37,314 nt of DNA from Nannocystaceae bacterium (lineage in GTDB: Bacteria; Myxococcota_A; Polyangia; Nannocystales; Nannocystaceae), in contig JAIBBS010000073.1 of assembly GCA_019694555.1 (NCBI GenBank), forward strand, positions 1-37,314, given 5' to 3'. Within the stretch, counting starts at the first letter, position 1; every line of letters begins with the position of its first letter. The position numbers and the translations under genes were made by a program. Shown piece by piece: positions 16,094 to 24,030 of this stretch. The notes beneath the pieces were generated by a model, which was given only the letters and a program-made list of their open reading frames with translations, had not been told where the DNA came from and did not search any database.

Positions 16094-16530
16094 GGTCGCG
16101 GCGTGCCAGGCGGCGTGGTCGTCGGCCCGGGGTTCACGATGACCTTGGGCTTCTCGGGCGGCTGCGGCTTGGGCGGCGTCGTGGGTCCGGGGTTGACCAT
16201 CACGACCGGCTTGCTCGGATCGCCCTTCGGCGCGGGGGGATCACCGATCGGCGTGATCGTCGGGCCCGTCGCGGTCGGTCCGTCGCCGTCGGTCGGCGGC
16301 GTCGTCGCGCCGTCGTCGCCCTCGGCCGGTGGGGTTCCTGCGTCGCCGGCACCGCCGCTGGTCTCGGGCGGCGTGGGGCTCGGGCCCTCGTTGACGTAGA
16401 CGTGACCGGTGCTGCGATGGCAGCCCTGGGCGCCGAGCGCCAGCAGCGTGGTCGTGACCGTGAAGCGCAGCACGCGTCCGGCCTCGTTGGAGCGGTTGGG
16501 GTCGCGTGGGCCGCGGTGTCCAGTCGGCAT
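16090..16530 (-). CDS. Proline-rich putative lipoprotein
   Basis: The 146-residue product, taken from the ATG at 16530, has a basic N-terminal stretch, a hydrophobic segment (FTVTTTLLALGA) and Cys37 in GAQGCH, suggesting a lipid-anchored protein. The rest is low-complexity Pro/Thr/Gly/Asp sequence with a repeated VNPGPTT element. Frames stay open upstream to 16611, but the ATG at 16530 sits just after a TTGACC-type promoter. It is probably a spacer or wall-spanning lipoprotein. Translationally coupled to the diiron protein gene that follows. No family recognised. Confidence 0.65.
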   Translation of the reverse strand: MPTGHRGPRDPNRSNEAGRVLRFTVTTTLLALGAQGCHRSTGHVYVNEGPSPTPPETSGGAGDAGTPPAEGDDGATTPPTDGDGPTATGPTITPIGDPPAPKGDPSKPVVMVNPGPTTPPKPQPPEKPKVIVNPGPTTTPPGTPRP

Positions 16531-16536
16531 CGTGGG

Positions 16537-16566
16537 ATCGTGGCCCGGCTTTCGTCCCGCGGTCAA
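16537..16566 (-). promoter_or_regulatory. Candidate promoter of the lipoprotein-diiron gene pair
   Basis: On the minus strand TTGACC (16566-16561, five of six to TTGACA) and CACGAT (16542-16537) are separated by 18 bases. The -10 match is weak. It lies back to back with a TACACT element (16575-16580) that may serve the divergent gene at 16592. Confidence 0.35.
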
Positions 16567-16591
16567 CGGGTTGCTACACTGGAGCCGCTCG

Positions 16592-17665
16592 ATGTCTGGC
16601 TGGCAAACCACGCTGCTGTGCTCCGCTTCGATCGTCGGTGTGGCCGTGCTCGCGGGCTGTCACTTCGACTCCGCGGGCGCGACGAGCTCGGCCAGCGCGA
16701 GCGTCGGCGGTGAGGACGGCAGCAGCGGCTCGGGCCACCACGGCGGCTCGGAGGTCGGCACCACCGATGGCGCAGGCTCCAGCAGTGTGGGCAGCGGCCT
16801 CGACTCCGGCGAGCCCGGCGTCGCGCAGCTGGTGATCGACGGCGAGCCGATGGTGGACTACGAGTTCGTCGCGCTGGGCGCGAGCGCGGACGCGATGATC
16901 TCGCTGCACAACGTCGGTCACGCCGACGCGGGCGCGATGGACGGCACGGTCATCGGCGAGGGCTTCGCGTTCGCTGGCGACGCCTATCCCGGTGACGGTG
17001 GCGACTGCGGGCCCTCGTTGGCCCCGGGTGCGAGCTGCAGCGTGGTCATCCGCTTCGCGCCGCCGTCGTTCGGTCCGACCATGGGCCAGCTGTTGGTCGA
17101 CTACGACGATGGCACCGGCGGCTTCGCGCAGGTGATGGCCGCGCTGGACGGCGAGGGCACCGGCGAGAGCGCGAACCTGCTGCTCAACGGCGACGCCGAA
17201 GAGGCCGGCACGCCGCCGCCGCACTGGACCCCCGCGCCCAACCAAGGCACCGACTGGCAGACGTCGTACGAGTCCCCCTACGAGGGCAGCGCGTCGATCT
17301 GGGCCGGCCTCGCCAACGCGGACGGGGATGTGCACGCACTCGGCCAGCGCGTCGAGCTGTTGGACTGGGTCGGCTACATCGACGGCCCCGGAATCAGCCT
17401 GCGCTTGCGCGGTGCCACGCGGGGCGACGGCGTGTCCGACGATCCGCACGAGGTGCAGCTGCGCTGCCTCGACTCCGCCGGCACCGAGCTCGCTGCGATC
17501 GAGACCGAGACCTTCGACAGCGCCGAGTGGGAAGAGTTCGAGATCGAGATGGTCGTGCCCGAGGGCACGCGCGCCGCACTCGTGCGGCTGCGCTGCCACC
17601 ACATGTCCGGCGATCACTGCGACGGCTACTTCGACGCGCTCGAGCTGGTCACGGCCTATCCCTGA
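16592..17665 (+). CDS. Surface lipoprotein with an Ig-like and a C-terminal beta-sandwich domain
   Basis: The 357-residue product has a textbook lipobox (VAVLAGC, Cys23) and a Ser/Gly/His linker to about residue 75. A region follows that resembles an ASPM-SPD-2-Hydin/choice-of-anchor D type Ig-like domain, with SLAPGASCSVVIRFAPPS and a closing ALDGEGTGE. From about residue 190 comes a second beta-rich domain opening NLLLNGDAEEAG and ending with YFDALELV, the usual frame of carbohydrate-binding-like (CBM4_9/discoidin-like) modules. It probably sits on the outer surface and binds polysaccharide or protein. Its last 10 bases overlap the end of the convergent oxidoreductase gene. Confidence 0.75.
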   Translation: MSGWQTTLLCSASIVGVAVLAGCHFDSAGATSSASASVGGEDGSSGSGHHGGSEVGTTDGAGSSSVGSGLDSGEPGVAQLVIDGEPMVDYEFVALGASADAMISLHNVGHADAGAMDGTVIGEGFAFAGDAYPGDGGDCGPSLAPGASCSVVIRFAPPSFGPTMGQLLVDYDDGTGGFAQVMAALDGEGTGESANLLLNGDAEEAGTPPPHWTPAPNQGTDWQTSYESPYEGSASIWAGLANADGDVHALGQRVELLDWVGYIDGPGISLRLRGATRGDGVSDDPHEVQLRCLDSAGTELAAIETETFDSAEWEEFEIEMVVPEGTRAALVRLRCHHMSGDHCDGYFDALELVTAYP

Positions 17666-19659
17666 CTCGCCGCGACCACGCGCGTCGCGGCGCGCACCTG
17701 CACCGGCACGCCGGTCATCACGTGCTGACCGCTCAGGCGCTCGACCGCGGTCTCGCCGCTGGGCACCAGCGCGTTGAGGTTGTGCAGCGGCAGGCCGTGG
17801 GGCACGACCACGGTGCCGCGCAGCAGGCCCGCCTCGGCGCGCACCGGCAGCGTGAGCGTGCCGGCACAGGTCGTGATGTCGACGAGGTCGCCCTCGGCCA
17901 GCGACAGCGCCGCGAGATCCTCCGCGGCCATCGCCGCGATCGCGTCGGGGTTGCCGTCGCGCACGCCGCCGTGCAGCCAGCCGTTGTGTCCCAGCCGCCG
18001 ACGCCGGCCGATGAGCGTGAAACCACCGCTGCCGGCGTCGAGGGGCCGCGCGCGCAGGCGCTGCAGCTCGTCGTCGAGCCGCGGGTGCCACAGTCGCACG
18101 GTGTGCCGCGCGGTCCAGCGACCAGGTCGCGGCGCCGGACCCCGCAGGCCCGGCGGCACCATCCGCGCCATCGCGCGGGTCAGCGCGCGCGGCCACGGCA
18201 CGCGCCCGAGCCACCACATCGGGTTGCGCGAGCCCATCGCGATCGCGAGGTCCGCGAGGATGCGCGCGTCGTTGCGGGCCTCGCCGCGCGGCGCCATCAC
18301 CGGTCCCGTCATCTGGATCAGGCCGCCGGCCTGCAGCGCGACGCTGGTGCCGGACACGTCCGCGCGCTCGAGCCAGCTGGCCGAGGGCAGCACCACATCG
18401 GCGGCGCGCGAGCTGGCGTTGTCGAACATGTCGATCGTCACCAGCGTGTCGAGCGACGCGAACGCGCGCTCGAGTCGCTCGCCGCCGGGGATCGAGCGCA
18501 CCGGATCGCCGGCGATCACGATGAGTCCGCGCAGCCGCCCGGGTCCGGGTTGCAGGATCTCGTCGGCGAGGATGCCACCGGGCAGGGTCCCCAGCAGCGA
18601 CTCGAACGCGCCCACGCGACTGGTGCCCTGCGGGTCGAGGTCGCCCGCGCCGAACACTCGTGCGAGCACCGGGCCCAGCGGGTGCAGCAGCGAGCCGCCC
18701 TCGCGATCGAGGTTGCCGCTGGCCCACGCGATCGCGTGCAACAGCACGTACGCGAGCGTGCCGAAGCCGCCTTGGTTCACGCCCACGGACATGTGCAGCG
18801 CGGTCGCGCGTGCACGGGCGATGCGGTCGGCCAACGCGACGATGCTGGCGGCCGGCACCCCGGTGTGCGCGGCCGCCAGCTCCGGCGTGACCGCGCGCGC
18901 GTGGGCGAGCAGCGTGTCGACGCCCTCGATGCCGCGACGATCGCCCGGAGCGTGCGGCGCGAGCTGGCCCAGCAGCGCGAGCATCAACCACGCGTCGGTG
19001 CCGGGGCGGATCGGCAGGTGGGTGCCGCAGCGGCGCGCGGACTCGGTGCGGCGCGGATCGATCCACACCACGTCGCCGCCGCGTTCGACGATGCGATCGA
19101 ACACGGTCGCGCCGCGCGGCAGGTGCACGAAGCTCGACTGGCTCACGTAGGGATTGCTGCCGAACACCAGCGCCAGCTCGCAGCGCTCGAAGTCGGGTAC
19201 GGGGTGGATCGCGGGCGACCCGTGCACCAACTTGGCGCCGGCGAACTTGTTGTTGCAGTCCTGGCTGCTGGCCGAGAACACGTTGCGGCTGCCGAGCCCG
19301 CGGATGAACGCCAGCAGCGCGGCGAGCCCCGGGCCGTTGAACGCGATGGGGTTGCCGAAGTACAGCCCGATGGCGTGCGGGCCCCAGCGTTGGCGCAGGT
19401 GCGACAGCCGTGACGCCGCGGTCGCGAGCGCCTCGGCCCACGTCGCGGGCTTGCCGTCGACGCGCGGCGTGAGCACGCGGGACGGATGCTGCGCGACCTC
19501 GTGGAAGCGCGTGCCCTTGGCGCACGCGTAGCCCTGGCTGTGCGGGTGATCGCGATCCGGTCGCAGTCGCACGACCGTGCCGTTGGCGTCGAGCTCGGCG
19601 ACGAGACCACAGGCGGCCTCGCACACGCGACAGAACGTGCGGACTTCGTCTTTGGCCAC
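17656..19659 (-). CDS. Molybdopterin-dependent oxidoreductase (DMSO reductase superfamily)
   Basis: The 667-residue protein starts with a [4Fe-4S] binding motif, Cys10-x2-Cys13-x3-Cys17-x28-Cys46, ending in YACAKG, as in formate dehydrogenase and nitrate reductase-type catalytic subunits. SASSQDCNNKF (129-139) places Cys135 where a protein thiolate usually coordinates molybdenum; that alignment is tentative. Later blocks such as VIAGDPVRSIPG, VTIDMFDNASSRAADVVLPSASWLE and the C-terminal dinucleotide-binding domain (VVVPHGLPLHNLN) are typical. There is no twin-arginine signal, so the enzyme is likely cytosolic. The start is the GTG at 19659, the only one that keeps the cluster near the N-terminus. 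No iron-sulfur or membrane partner subunit is adjacent. Substrate unknown. Confidence 0.9.
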   Translation of the reverse strand: MAKDEVRTFCRVCEAACGLVAELDANGTVVRLRPDRDHPHSQGYACAKGTRFHEVAQHPSRVLTPRVDGKPATWAEALATAASRLSHLRQRWGPHAIGLYFGNPIAFNGPGLAALLAFIRGLGSRNVFSASSQDCNNKFAGAKLVHGSPAIHPVPDFERCELALVFGSNPYVSQSSFVHLPRGATVFDRIVERGGDVVWIDPRRTESARRCGTHLPIRPGTDAWLMLALLGQLAPHAPGDRRGIEGVDTLLAHARAVTPELAAAHTGVPAASIVALADRIARARATALHMSVGVNQGGFGTLAYVLLHAIAWASGNLDREGGSLLHPLGPVLARVFGAGDLDPQGTSRVGAFESLLGTLPGGILADEILQPGPGRLRGLIVIAGDPVRSIPGGERLERAFASLDTLVTIDMFDNASSRAADVVLPSASWLERADVSGTSVALQAGGLIQMTGPVMAPRGEARNDARILADLAIAMGSRNPMWWLGRVPWPRALTRAMARMVPPGLRGPAPRPGRWTARHTVRLWHPRLDDELQRLRARPLDAGSGGFTLIGRRRRLGHNGWLHGGVRDGNPDAIAAMAAEDLAALSLAEGDLVDITTCAGTLTLPVRAEAGLLRGTVVVPHGLPLHNLNALVPSGETAVERLSGQHVMTGVPVQVRAATRVVAASQG

Positions 19660-19688
19660 GCGCGACCAGGGTAGCAGCGCCCGTCGCG

Positions 19689-21263
19689 ATGCGCGATGAT
19701 CCCGACACCGTGCGCGCGCTGTGGTCGCTGGCTTCGCTCGCACTCGCATGCACCGGCGAGTCGAAGCCCACACCCGGACCGACCGCGATGGAGGTCGCCG
19801 CCGCGGCCTTGGCACCGCCCGCGCAGGGAACCCAGGTGGTGGTCGAGGTGGAATTGCCGGGCGCGTCGCCCTCGGAGCTCGAGGCGCAGGTGGTGCTCCC
19901 GCTCGAGCACGCGCTGATGGCCAGCGCGACCGCCATCGATGCGATCGCGTGGTCCGGGCACGCGCGCGTGACGGTGACGCTGCCGGCGGGGACCGATCAG
20001 AGTGCCGCGTCCGCGCTCGTGCGCGACGCGCTGCCGACCCACGCGCTGCCCAGCGCCGCGCTCGCGCCGGTGGTCCGACGCAGTCCGCCCGGTCACGGCG
20101 TCCTGTTCGTGATCGCCGACGAGCTCGCGACCGATCCCGCGGCCGCCGACCTCGTGCTCGAGCGCATCGGCCCGATCGCCGGCGTGTCCTCGGTGGTGCG
20201 CTGCGGCGGGCGTGGCGAGCGGGCGCGCGTGCAGCTCGATCCCGCGGCGCTCGCGGCCTTCGGCGTCGATGCCGACGCGGTGATCGATGCCGTCGATGCC
20301 ACCGACATCGGCGCGCTGCAGACACCACCTGCTGCGGCCATGGTCGCGCAGCTCGCCGCCACGAAGATCGGCCCGGTCGTGCTCGGGGAGGTCGCGCGGG
20401 TCGTCGTCGCGAGCGTGCCGTCGCCGTGCGCCACGCTGGCCACCGACGGTCGACAGCCGTACATCGTGCAGATCCGCGGCGACGACGGCGGCCTCGCGCA
20501 CGTCGGCGCGGTGCTCGACGAGCTGGTGCGCAGCGATCCGCGCCTGCGGAACCTGCGTCGGTTCGGGCCCGGACCCGACACGGTCGCGCGGGTGTGGCCG
20601 TCGGCGCCGCTGCACGAGCACCGTCACGCGCTCGCGGCGTGGCTGTCGCGCAGCGACGGCGGTCCGGCGTGGTTGCTGCAAGAGGGGCCCGAGGACGCGT
20701 GGGTGCTGGGCGACGCGCCCGCGGCGAGCAGTCGGATGCTGCACGTGCACCGTGGCGCAGCGCCGCTGTGGGCGCGCGTCTGCGGTGCGGCGTTCGATCT
20801 GCTGCCGGACGCGGCGAATCGCGTCGCCGGGGCGCTCGCGGGCGACGCGACCCTGCACGACGTGGTCGCGCGCGTGCCGACGATGTTGCCGCGCGTGCGG
20901 GTCGACATCGATCGCGACGCACTCGCACGCCGGGGCGTCTCGATCACGGCGGTGCAGCGGGTGTTGCCGCTGTTGTCCGGCGAGCCGCTGCGGCTGGCGT
21001 TGGGCGCCGCCGAGGTCGCGTTGGCGCCCGGCGTCGACCCCAAGACCATCACCTTGCGCGGCAGCGAGGGCGCGCTGGTGCCACTGGCGGTGCTGGTCGC
21101 CGTCTCCGCCGCCAGCGAGCCCGGGGCAATCCGCCGCATCGACGCGATGCGCTGCATCGAGGTCGAGCTCGACGCGACCGACGCGACCGATCGCGCCGCG
21201 ATCGCGTCGCGATTGCAGCGCGAGGTGCAGCTGCCCCGAGGTGTCGTCCTGACGCTGCCGTGA
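19689..21263 (+). CDS. Lipoprotein made of RND-transporter periplasmic domains, without membrane helices
   Basis: The 524-residue product has a hydrophobic start ending in Cys21 (SLALAC). It then follows the periplasmic loops of RND pumps of the AcrB/CusA type. Residues 50-112 (VELPGASPSELEAQVVLPLE) match the PN1 subdomain. IAGVSSVV (163-170) and QLDPAALAAFGVDADAVIDAV (182-202) match the next porter and docking parts. GPVVLGEVARV and QPYIVQIRGDDGG match the end of the first loop. RVDIDRDALARRGVSITAVQ (404-423), GALVPLAVLVAV and LPRGVVLTLP match the second loop up to where TM8 would start. None of the 12 membrane helices is present. The start is uncertain: the GTG at 19710 would give a more typical signal peptide. 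No adaptor or outer-membrane channel gene is nearby. Confidence 0.75.
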   Translation: MRDDPDTVRALWSLASLALACTGESKPTPGPTAMEVAAAALAPPAQGTQVVVEVELPGASPSELEAQVVLPLEHALMASATAIDAIAWSGHARVTVTLPAGTDQSAASALVRDALPTHALPSAALAPVVRRSPPGHGVLFVIADELATDPAAADLVLERIGPIAGVSSVVRCGGRGERARVQLDPAALAAFGVDADAVIDAVDATDIGALQTPPAAAMVAQLAATKIGPVVLGEVARVVVASVPSPCATLATDGRQPYIVQIRGDDGGLAHVGAVLDELVRSDPRLRNLRRFGPGPDTVARVWPSAPLHEHRHALAAWLSRSDGGPAWLLQEGPEDAWVLGDAPAASSRMLHVHRGAAPLWARVCGAAFDLLPDAANRVAGALAGDATLHDVVARVPTMLPRVRVDIDRDALARRGVSITAVQRVLPLLSGEPLRLALGAAEVALAPGVDPKTITLRGSEGALVPLAVLVAVSAASEPGAIRRIDAMRCIEVELDATDATDRAAIASRLQREVQLPRGVVLTLP

Positions 21264-21321
21264 CGCGCGCGGAGATCTGGCGCACTTGCACCGGCGGGGC
21301 CTTCGCGCAACCATGATCGGC

Positions 21322-22371
21322 ATGAAGCGAACGACGCTGGTGGTGCTCTCGGGCTGGGTGGCCGCATGCGGAGGTGACGACGCCGGGCAGTCGTCGAGCT
21401 TCGGCTCCGGTTCGGCCAGCGCGACCGCGGACACCACCGCTGCGGCCGACGAGAGCTCGACCGCGGTCGCCGGCAGCTCGAGCAGCACGGCGGCCGGCAG
21501 CTCGAGCGGCGGCGACGGGCCCAAGCTCGACGTCGGCGCGGCCGACAGCGGCACCACCGAGCCGGCGATGGGCTGCACCTTCGTCGACCTGCTGTTCGTG
21601 GTCGACAACTCGCTGTCGATGTCCGAGTACCAAGCCGCGCTCGCGGCCGCGTTCCCCGGCTTCGTCGATGCGATGTACGCCGAGCTGCCGCCCGCGACCG
21701 ATCTGCACGTCGGCATCACCACCACCGACTTCTACTGCCAACCCGGCGGCTGCTCGTGCAGCGAGGCCGTGTTCAACTGCGCGACCACGGCCAGCGATCA
21801 GCAGGTGATGGACCACTACATCACGCCGGACGTGCAGGACCTCGGCAGCAACGGCGGGCAGGGCCGCCTGTTCGAGTGGCAGGGCATGAGCTACTTCGCG
21901 ACCACCACCGACGCCGACCCGGGCCCGCTCAAGCAGTGGTTCACCGGCGCGGCGACGGCCGCCGGCGAGGACGGCTGCTCCTTCGAGATGTCCTCGGCCG
22001 GCGCCGCGTGGGCAGCGGATCCCGCCAACGCGGCGACCAACGCCGGTTTCATCCGCGACGAGGGCGCCGTGCTCATGGTCTTCGTGCTCAGCGACGAGCC
22101 CGACAAGTCACCCGAGACGGTCGCGGCCTACCATGATCGCCTCGCGGCCGCGAAGACGCTGTGCGGCGGCGACGAGTGCATCCTCACCGCCGGCCTGCTC
22201 GATGGCTGCGTCGAGGCCAGCAACCAGACGGTGTGGCAGTTCCTCAACGCGTTCGGCGAGGCGCCGACGTGGGGCGACATCGACGACACGCAGAACTACA
22301 CCACCGTGGTCGGCAACGCGCTGGCGCAGATCGTGGGCGAGACCTGCGATCAGATCCCGCCCGCGGGGTGA
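21322..22371 (+). CDS. von Willebrand factor A domain lipoprotein
   Basis: The 349-residue product has a short basic signal with Cys16 (WVAAC), a Ser/Thr/Ala/Gly linker to about residue 75, and a vWA-like fold. LLFVVDNSLSMS contains the DxSxS metal-ion-dependent adhesion site. FVLSDEPDKSPE supplies a later acidic strand end. Several Cys pairs (CQPGGCSCSEAVFNC) suggest disulfides. It probably mediates adhesion or protein-protein contact at the outer surface, metal-dependently. An ATG three codons upstream (21313) is an alternative start. Its stop directly abuts the stop of the convergent pspA-like gene, leaving no intergenic base. Confidence 0.8.
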   Translation: MKRTTLVVLSGWVAACGGDDAGQSSSFGSGSASATADTTAAADESSTAVAGSSSSTAAGSSSGGDGPKLDVGAADSGTTEPAMGCTFVDLLFVVDNSLSMSEYQAALAAAFPGFVDAMYAELPPATDLHVGITTTDFYCQPGGCSCSEAVFNCATTASDQQVMDHYITPDVQDLGSNGGQGRLFEWQGMSYFATTTDADPGPLKQWFTGAATAAGEDGCSFEMSSAGAAWAADPANAATNAGFIRDEGAVLMVFVLSDEPDKSPETVAAYHDRLAAAKTLCGGDECILTAGLLDGCVEASNQTVWQFLNAFGEAPTWGDIDDTQNYTTVVGNALAQIVGETCDQIPPAG

Positions 22372-23082
22372 TCAACCCGGCAGCGCGCGCGGGGACGCTG
22401 GCGCGGCCAGGGCCATGCGCTGCTTGAGCGCGACGAGCTCGTCGTCGACGCTGCGGGCCGCGAGCGCGCGGAACTGCTGCTCGAGCGAGAGCGTCTCGCT
22501 GCCGCCGAGCTCGGCCGCGGCGTCGGCCTCGGCCTCGAGCTGCACGACCTTCTGTTCGAGCCGCTCGAAGGTGGAGAACGCCGACATGCCGTCCGCCGCG
22601 CCCTGCAGGTTGGCCAAGGTCGTGGCGATCGAACGCTGCGCCTGCGCACGCGCGAGCCGGGCCGCGAGCATGGTCCGCTGGCGCGCGGCCTCGTCGATGC
22701 GCAGCTGCAGGCCCGCGAGTGCCTGTCGCAGCGCCTCGACCGAGCGCTTCTGCTCGAACCACTGCGCCTGGTAGCTCTGCGCGATCTCGTCCTGATCACG
22801 CTTGCGCAGCAGCGCGGCGCGGGCCAGCTCGTCGTGGCCGGCGCGGATCGCCAGCATCGCGCGCTGCTCCCACGCCGCGGCGTCGCTGGCGTGGTGCTCG
22901 GCGCGGCGCTGCAGCGCCCGTTCGTCCGCGATCGCGATGCAGACCGCCTTCTTGGCCTCGACCAGCTGCGTGCGCATCTCGAACAGCAGGTGATCGAGCA
23001 TCTTGGCCGGATCCTCGGCGCGATCGATGCGGTCGTTGATGTTCGCGCGCAGCAGCGTCATCCACCGATTGGGCAGTCCCAT
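22372..23082 (-). CDS. pspA: PspA/IM30 family envelope stress protein
   Basis: The 236-residue protein is almost wholly alpha-helical coiled coil. It begins with the family pattern LLRANINDRIDRAEDPAKMLD followed by an amphipathic first region. Long Arg/Glu/Ala-rich helices follow (QRRAEHHASDAAAWEQRA and onward). PspA/IM30 proteins form membrane-binding ESCRT-III-like rods or rings that support a damaged inner membrane. The length is normal for the family (220-260). The start at 23082 fits the conserved N-terminus. No pspB, pspC or pspF gene is adjacent. Confidence 0.8.
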   Translation of the reverse strand: MGLPNRWMTLLRANINDRIDRAEDPAKMLDHLLFEMRTQLVEAKKAVCIAIADERALQRRAEHHASDAAAWEQRAMLAIRAGHDELARAALLRKRDQDEIAQSYQAQWFEQKRSVEALRQALAGLQLRIDEAARQRTMLAARLARAQAQRSIATTLANLQGAADGMSAFSTFERLEQKVVQLEAEADAAAELGGSETLSLEQQFRALAARSVDDELVALKQRMALAAPASPRALPG

Positions 23083-23200
23083 GGCGTCGTCCCCCGTCCG
23101 GCGTCGCGCGCGGCACCACGCCGCTGCCCCGGACCGTCGCTCGCCAACCCAGGACCTGGCGGCAGCATTTCCACGCTCGTGCTCGCGGGCGTGCTGCGGC

Positions 23201-24013
23201 TCACCCGCCGCGGGCGCACGCGCCGTCGTCGTCGTCGCCGTCGCACCACGGGCCGGCATCGAGCTCCGCGGGCCAGCGCTTGACCAGATGCCCGTTGGGT
23301 CGCGCGCCGGGTGGCTCGAGGTACGCGCGCCGGTGCTGCATCGTCCGAGCGGCGTTGTCGTTGGCGATGAGGCGGCTCTCGCCCAGGCGCCACGGCTCGC
23401 GCCACGCGCCGACCTCGACGTCGACGTCATCGAAGTACGCGCGCGCGTCTGCGGCCGAGAGCTCGCGCCGCACCATCCGCGTGATCACGCCCTGGGCTCG
23501 GTTCCACGCGTCGACTGCACCGAGCTCCGGTGCCAGTGCCCGCGCCGGCGCGAGCTCCTCGCGGCCGCGCAGCGCCGGTGGCAAGCACTGCAACATCGCG
23601 ATCACGGTGTCGGGAAACGGTGCGATCGCGGTGCGAGTGTGACGCAGCTGCGGTTGATGCGGGCAGCGGATCTCGACGATGCGCGGTGGTCGATCGCTCG
23701 AGCACCCATCGTGGTGGTAGTACTCGCCCTGCGACAGCCGTCCGCGACTCGAGCGCCCGCGGACGTCGCGGTAGCTCGGGTGCGCGGTGTCGATGTCGAG
23801 GCACACCACCAGGCCCTCGCGATCGACCAACGTGAACAGGGCGTCGCGCGCGTCGGGCTCCGCCAGCAGCCGCTGCAGCCAGTCGCGATCGCCGTCGGTC
23901 ACCGCATCGCCGCCGGGCTCGAGGCCCGCGAGCTCGAGGCCGAAGCGCGGCAAGCGGCGCGCGTGGGCACGGTGGCGCCCGAGCGACAGCACCAGCGGGG
24001 ACGCGACGTCCAT
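23201..24013 (-). CDS. Probable Fe(II)/2-oxoglutarate-dependent oxygenase
   Basis: The 270-residue product has no obvious name, but it contains an ordered set of residues matching the TauD/clavaminate synthase fold. His100-x-Asp102 lies in YYHHDG, a distal His227 in TMQHRRAY, and Arg238 exactly 11 residues later, the same gap as between His255 and Arg266 in TauD. RHTRTAI between them could supply the co-substrate Thr. These would bind iron and 2-oxoglutarate for a hydroxylation of an unknown substrate. The C-terminus is highly acidic. No signal peptide. It starts 17 bases after the sensor kinase stop, likely on the same transcript, with a TAGGCT element just upstream. Overall similarity is low, so the call rests on motif geometry. 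Confidence 0.5.
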   Translation of the reverse strand: MDVASPLVLSLGRHRAHARRLPRFGLELAGLEPGGDAVTDGDRDWLQRLLAEPDARDALFTLVDREGLVVCLDIDTAHPSYRDVRGRSSRGRLSQGEYYHHDGCSSDRPPRIVEIRCPHQPQLRHTRTAIAPFPDTVIAMLQCLPPALRGREELAPARALAPELGAVDAWNRAQGVITRMVRRELSAADARAYFDDVDVEVGAWREPWRLGESRLIANDNAARTMQHRRAYLEPPGARPNGHLVKRWPAELDAGPWCDGDDDDGACARGG

Positions 24014-24030
24014 GGGTGTGCTCGAGCCTA

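Noticed and set aside
19155..19270. Possible selenocysteine at the molybdenum ligand position
   Set aside because: The codon at residue 135 is an ordinary TGC cysteine and no in-frame TGA occurs in the gene.
16574..19936. Long minus-strand frame overlapping the oxidoreductase in another phase
   Set aside because: Arg/Ala-rich translation without domains; the oxidoreductase in the neighbouring phase carries all cluster cysteines and family blocks.
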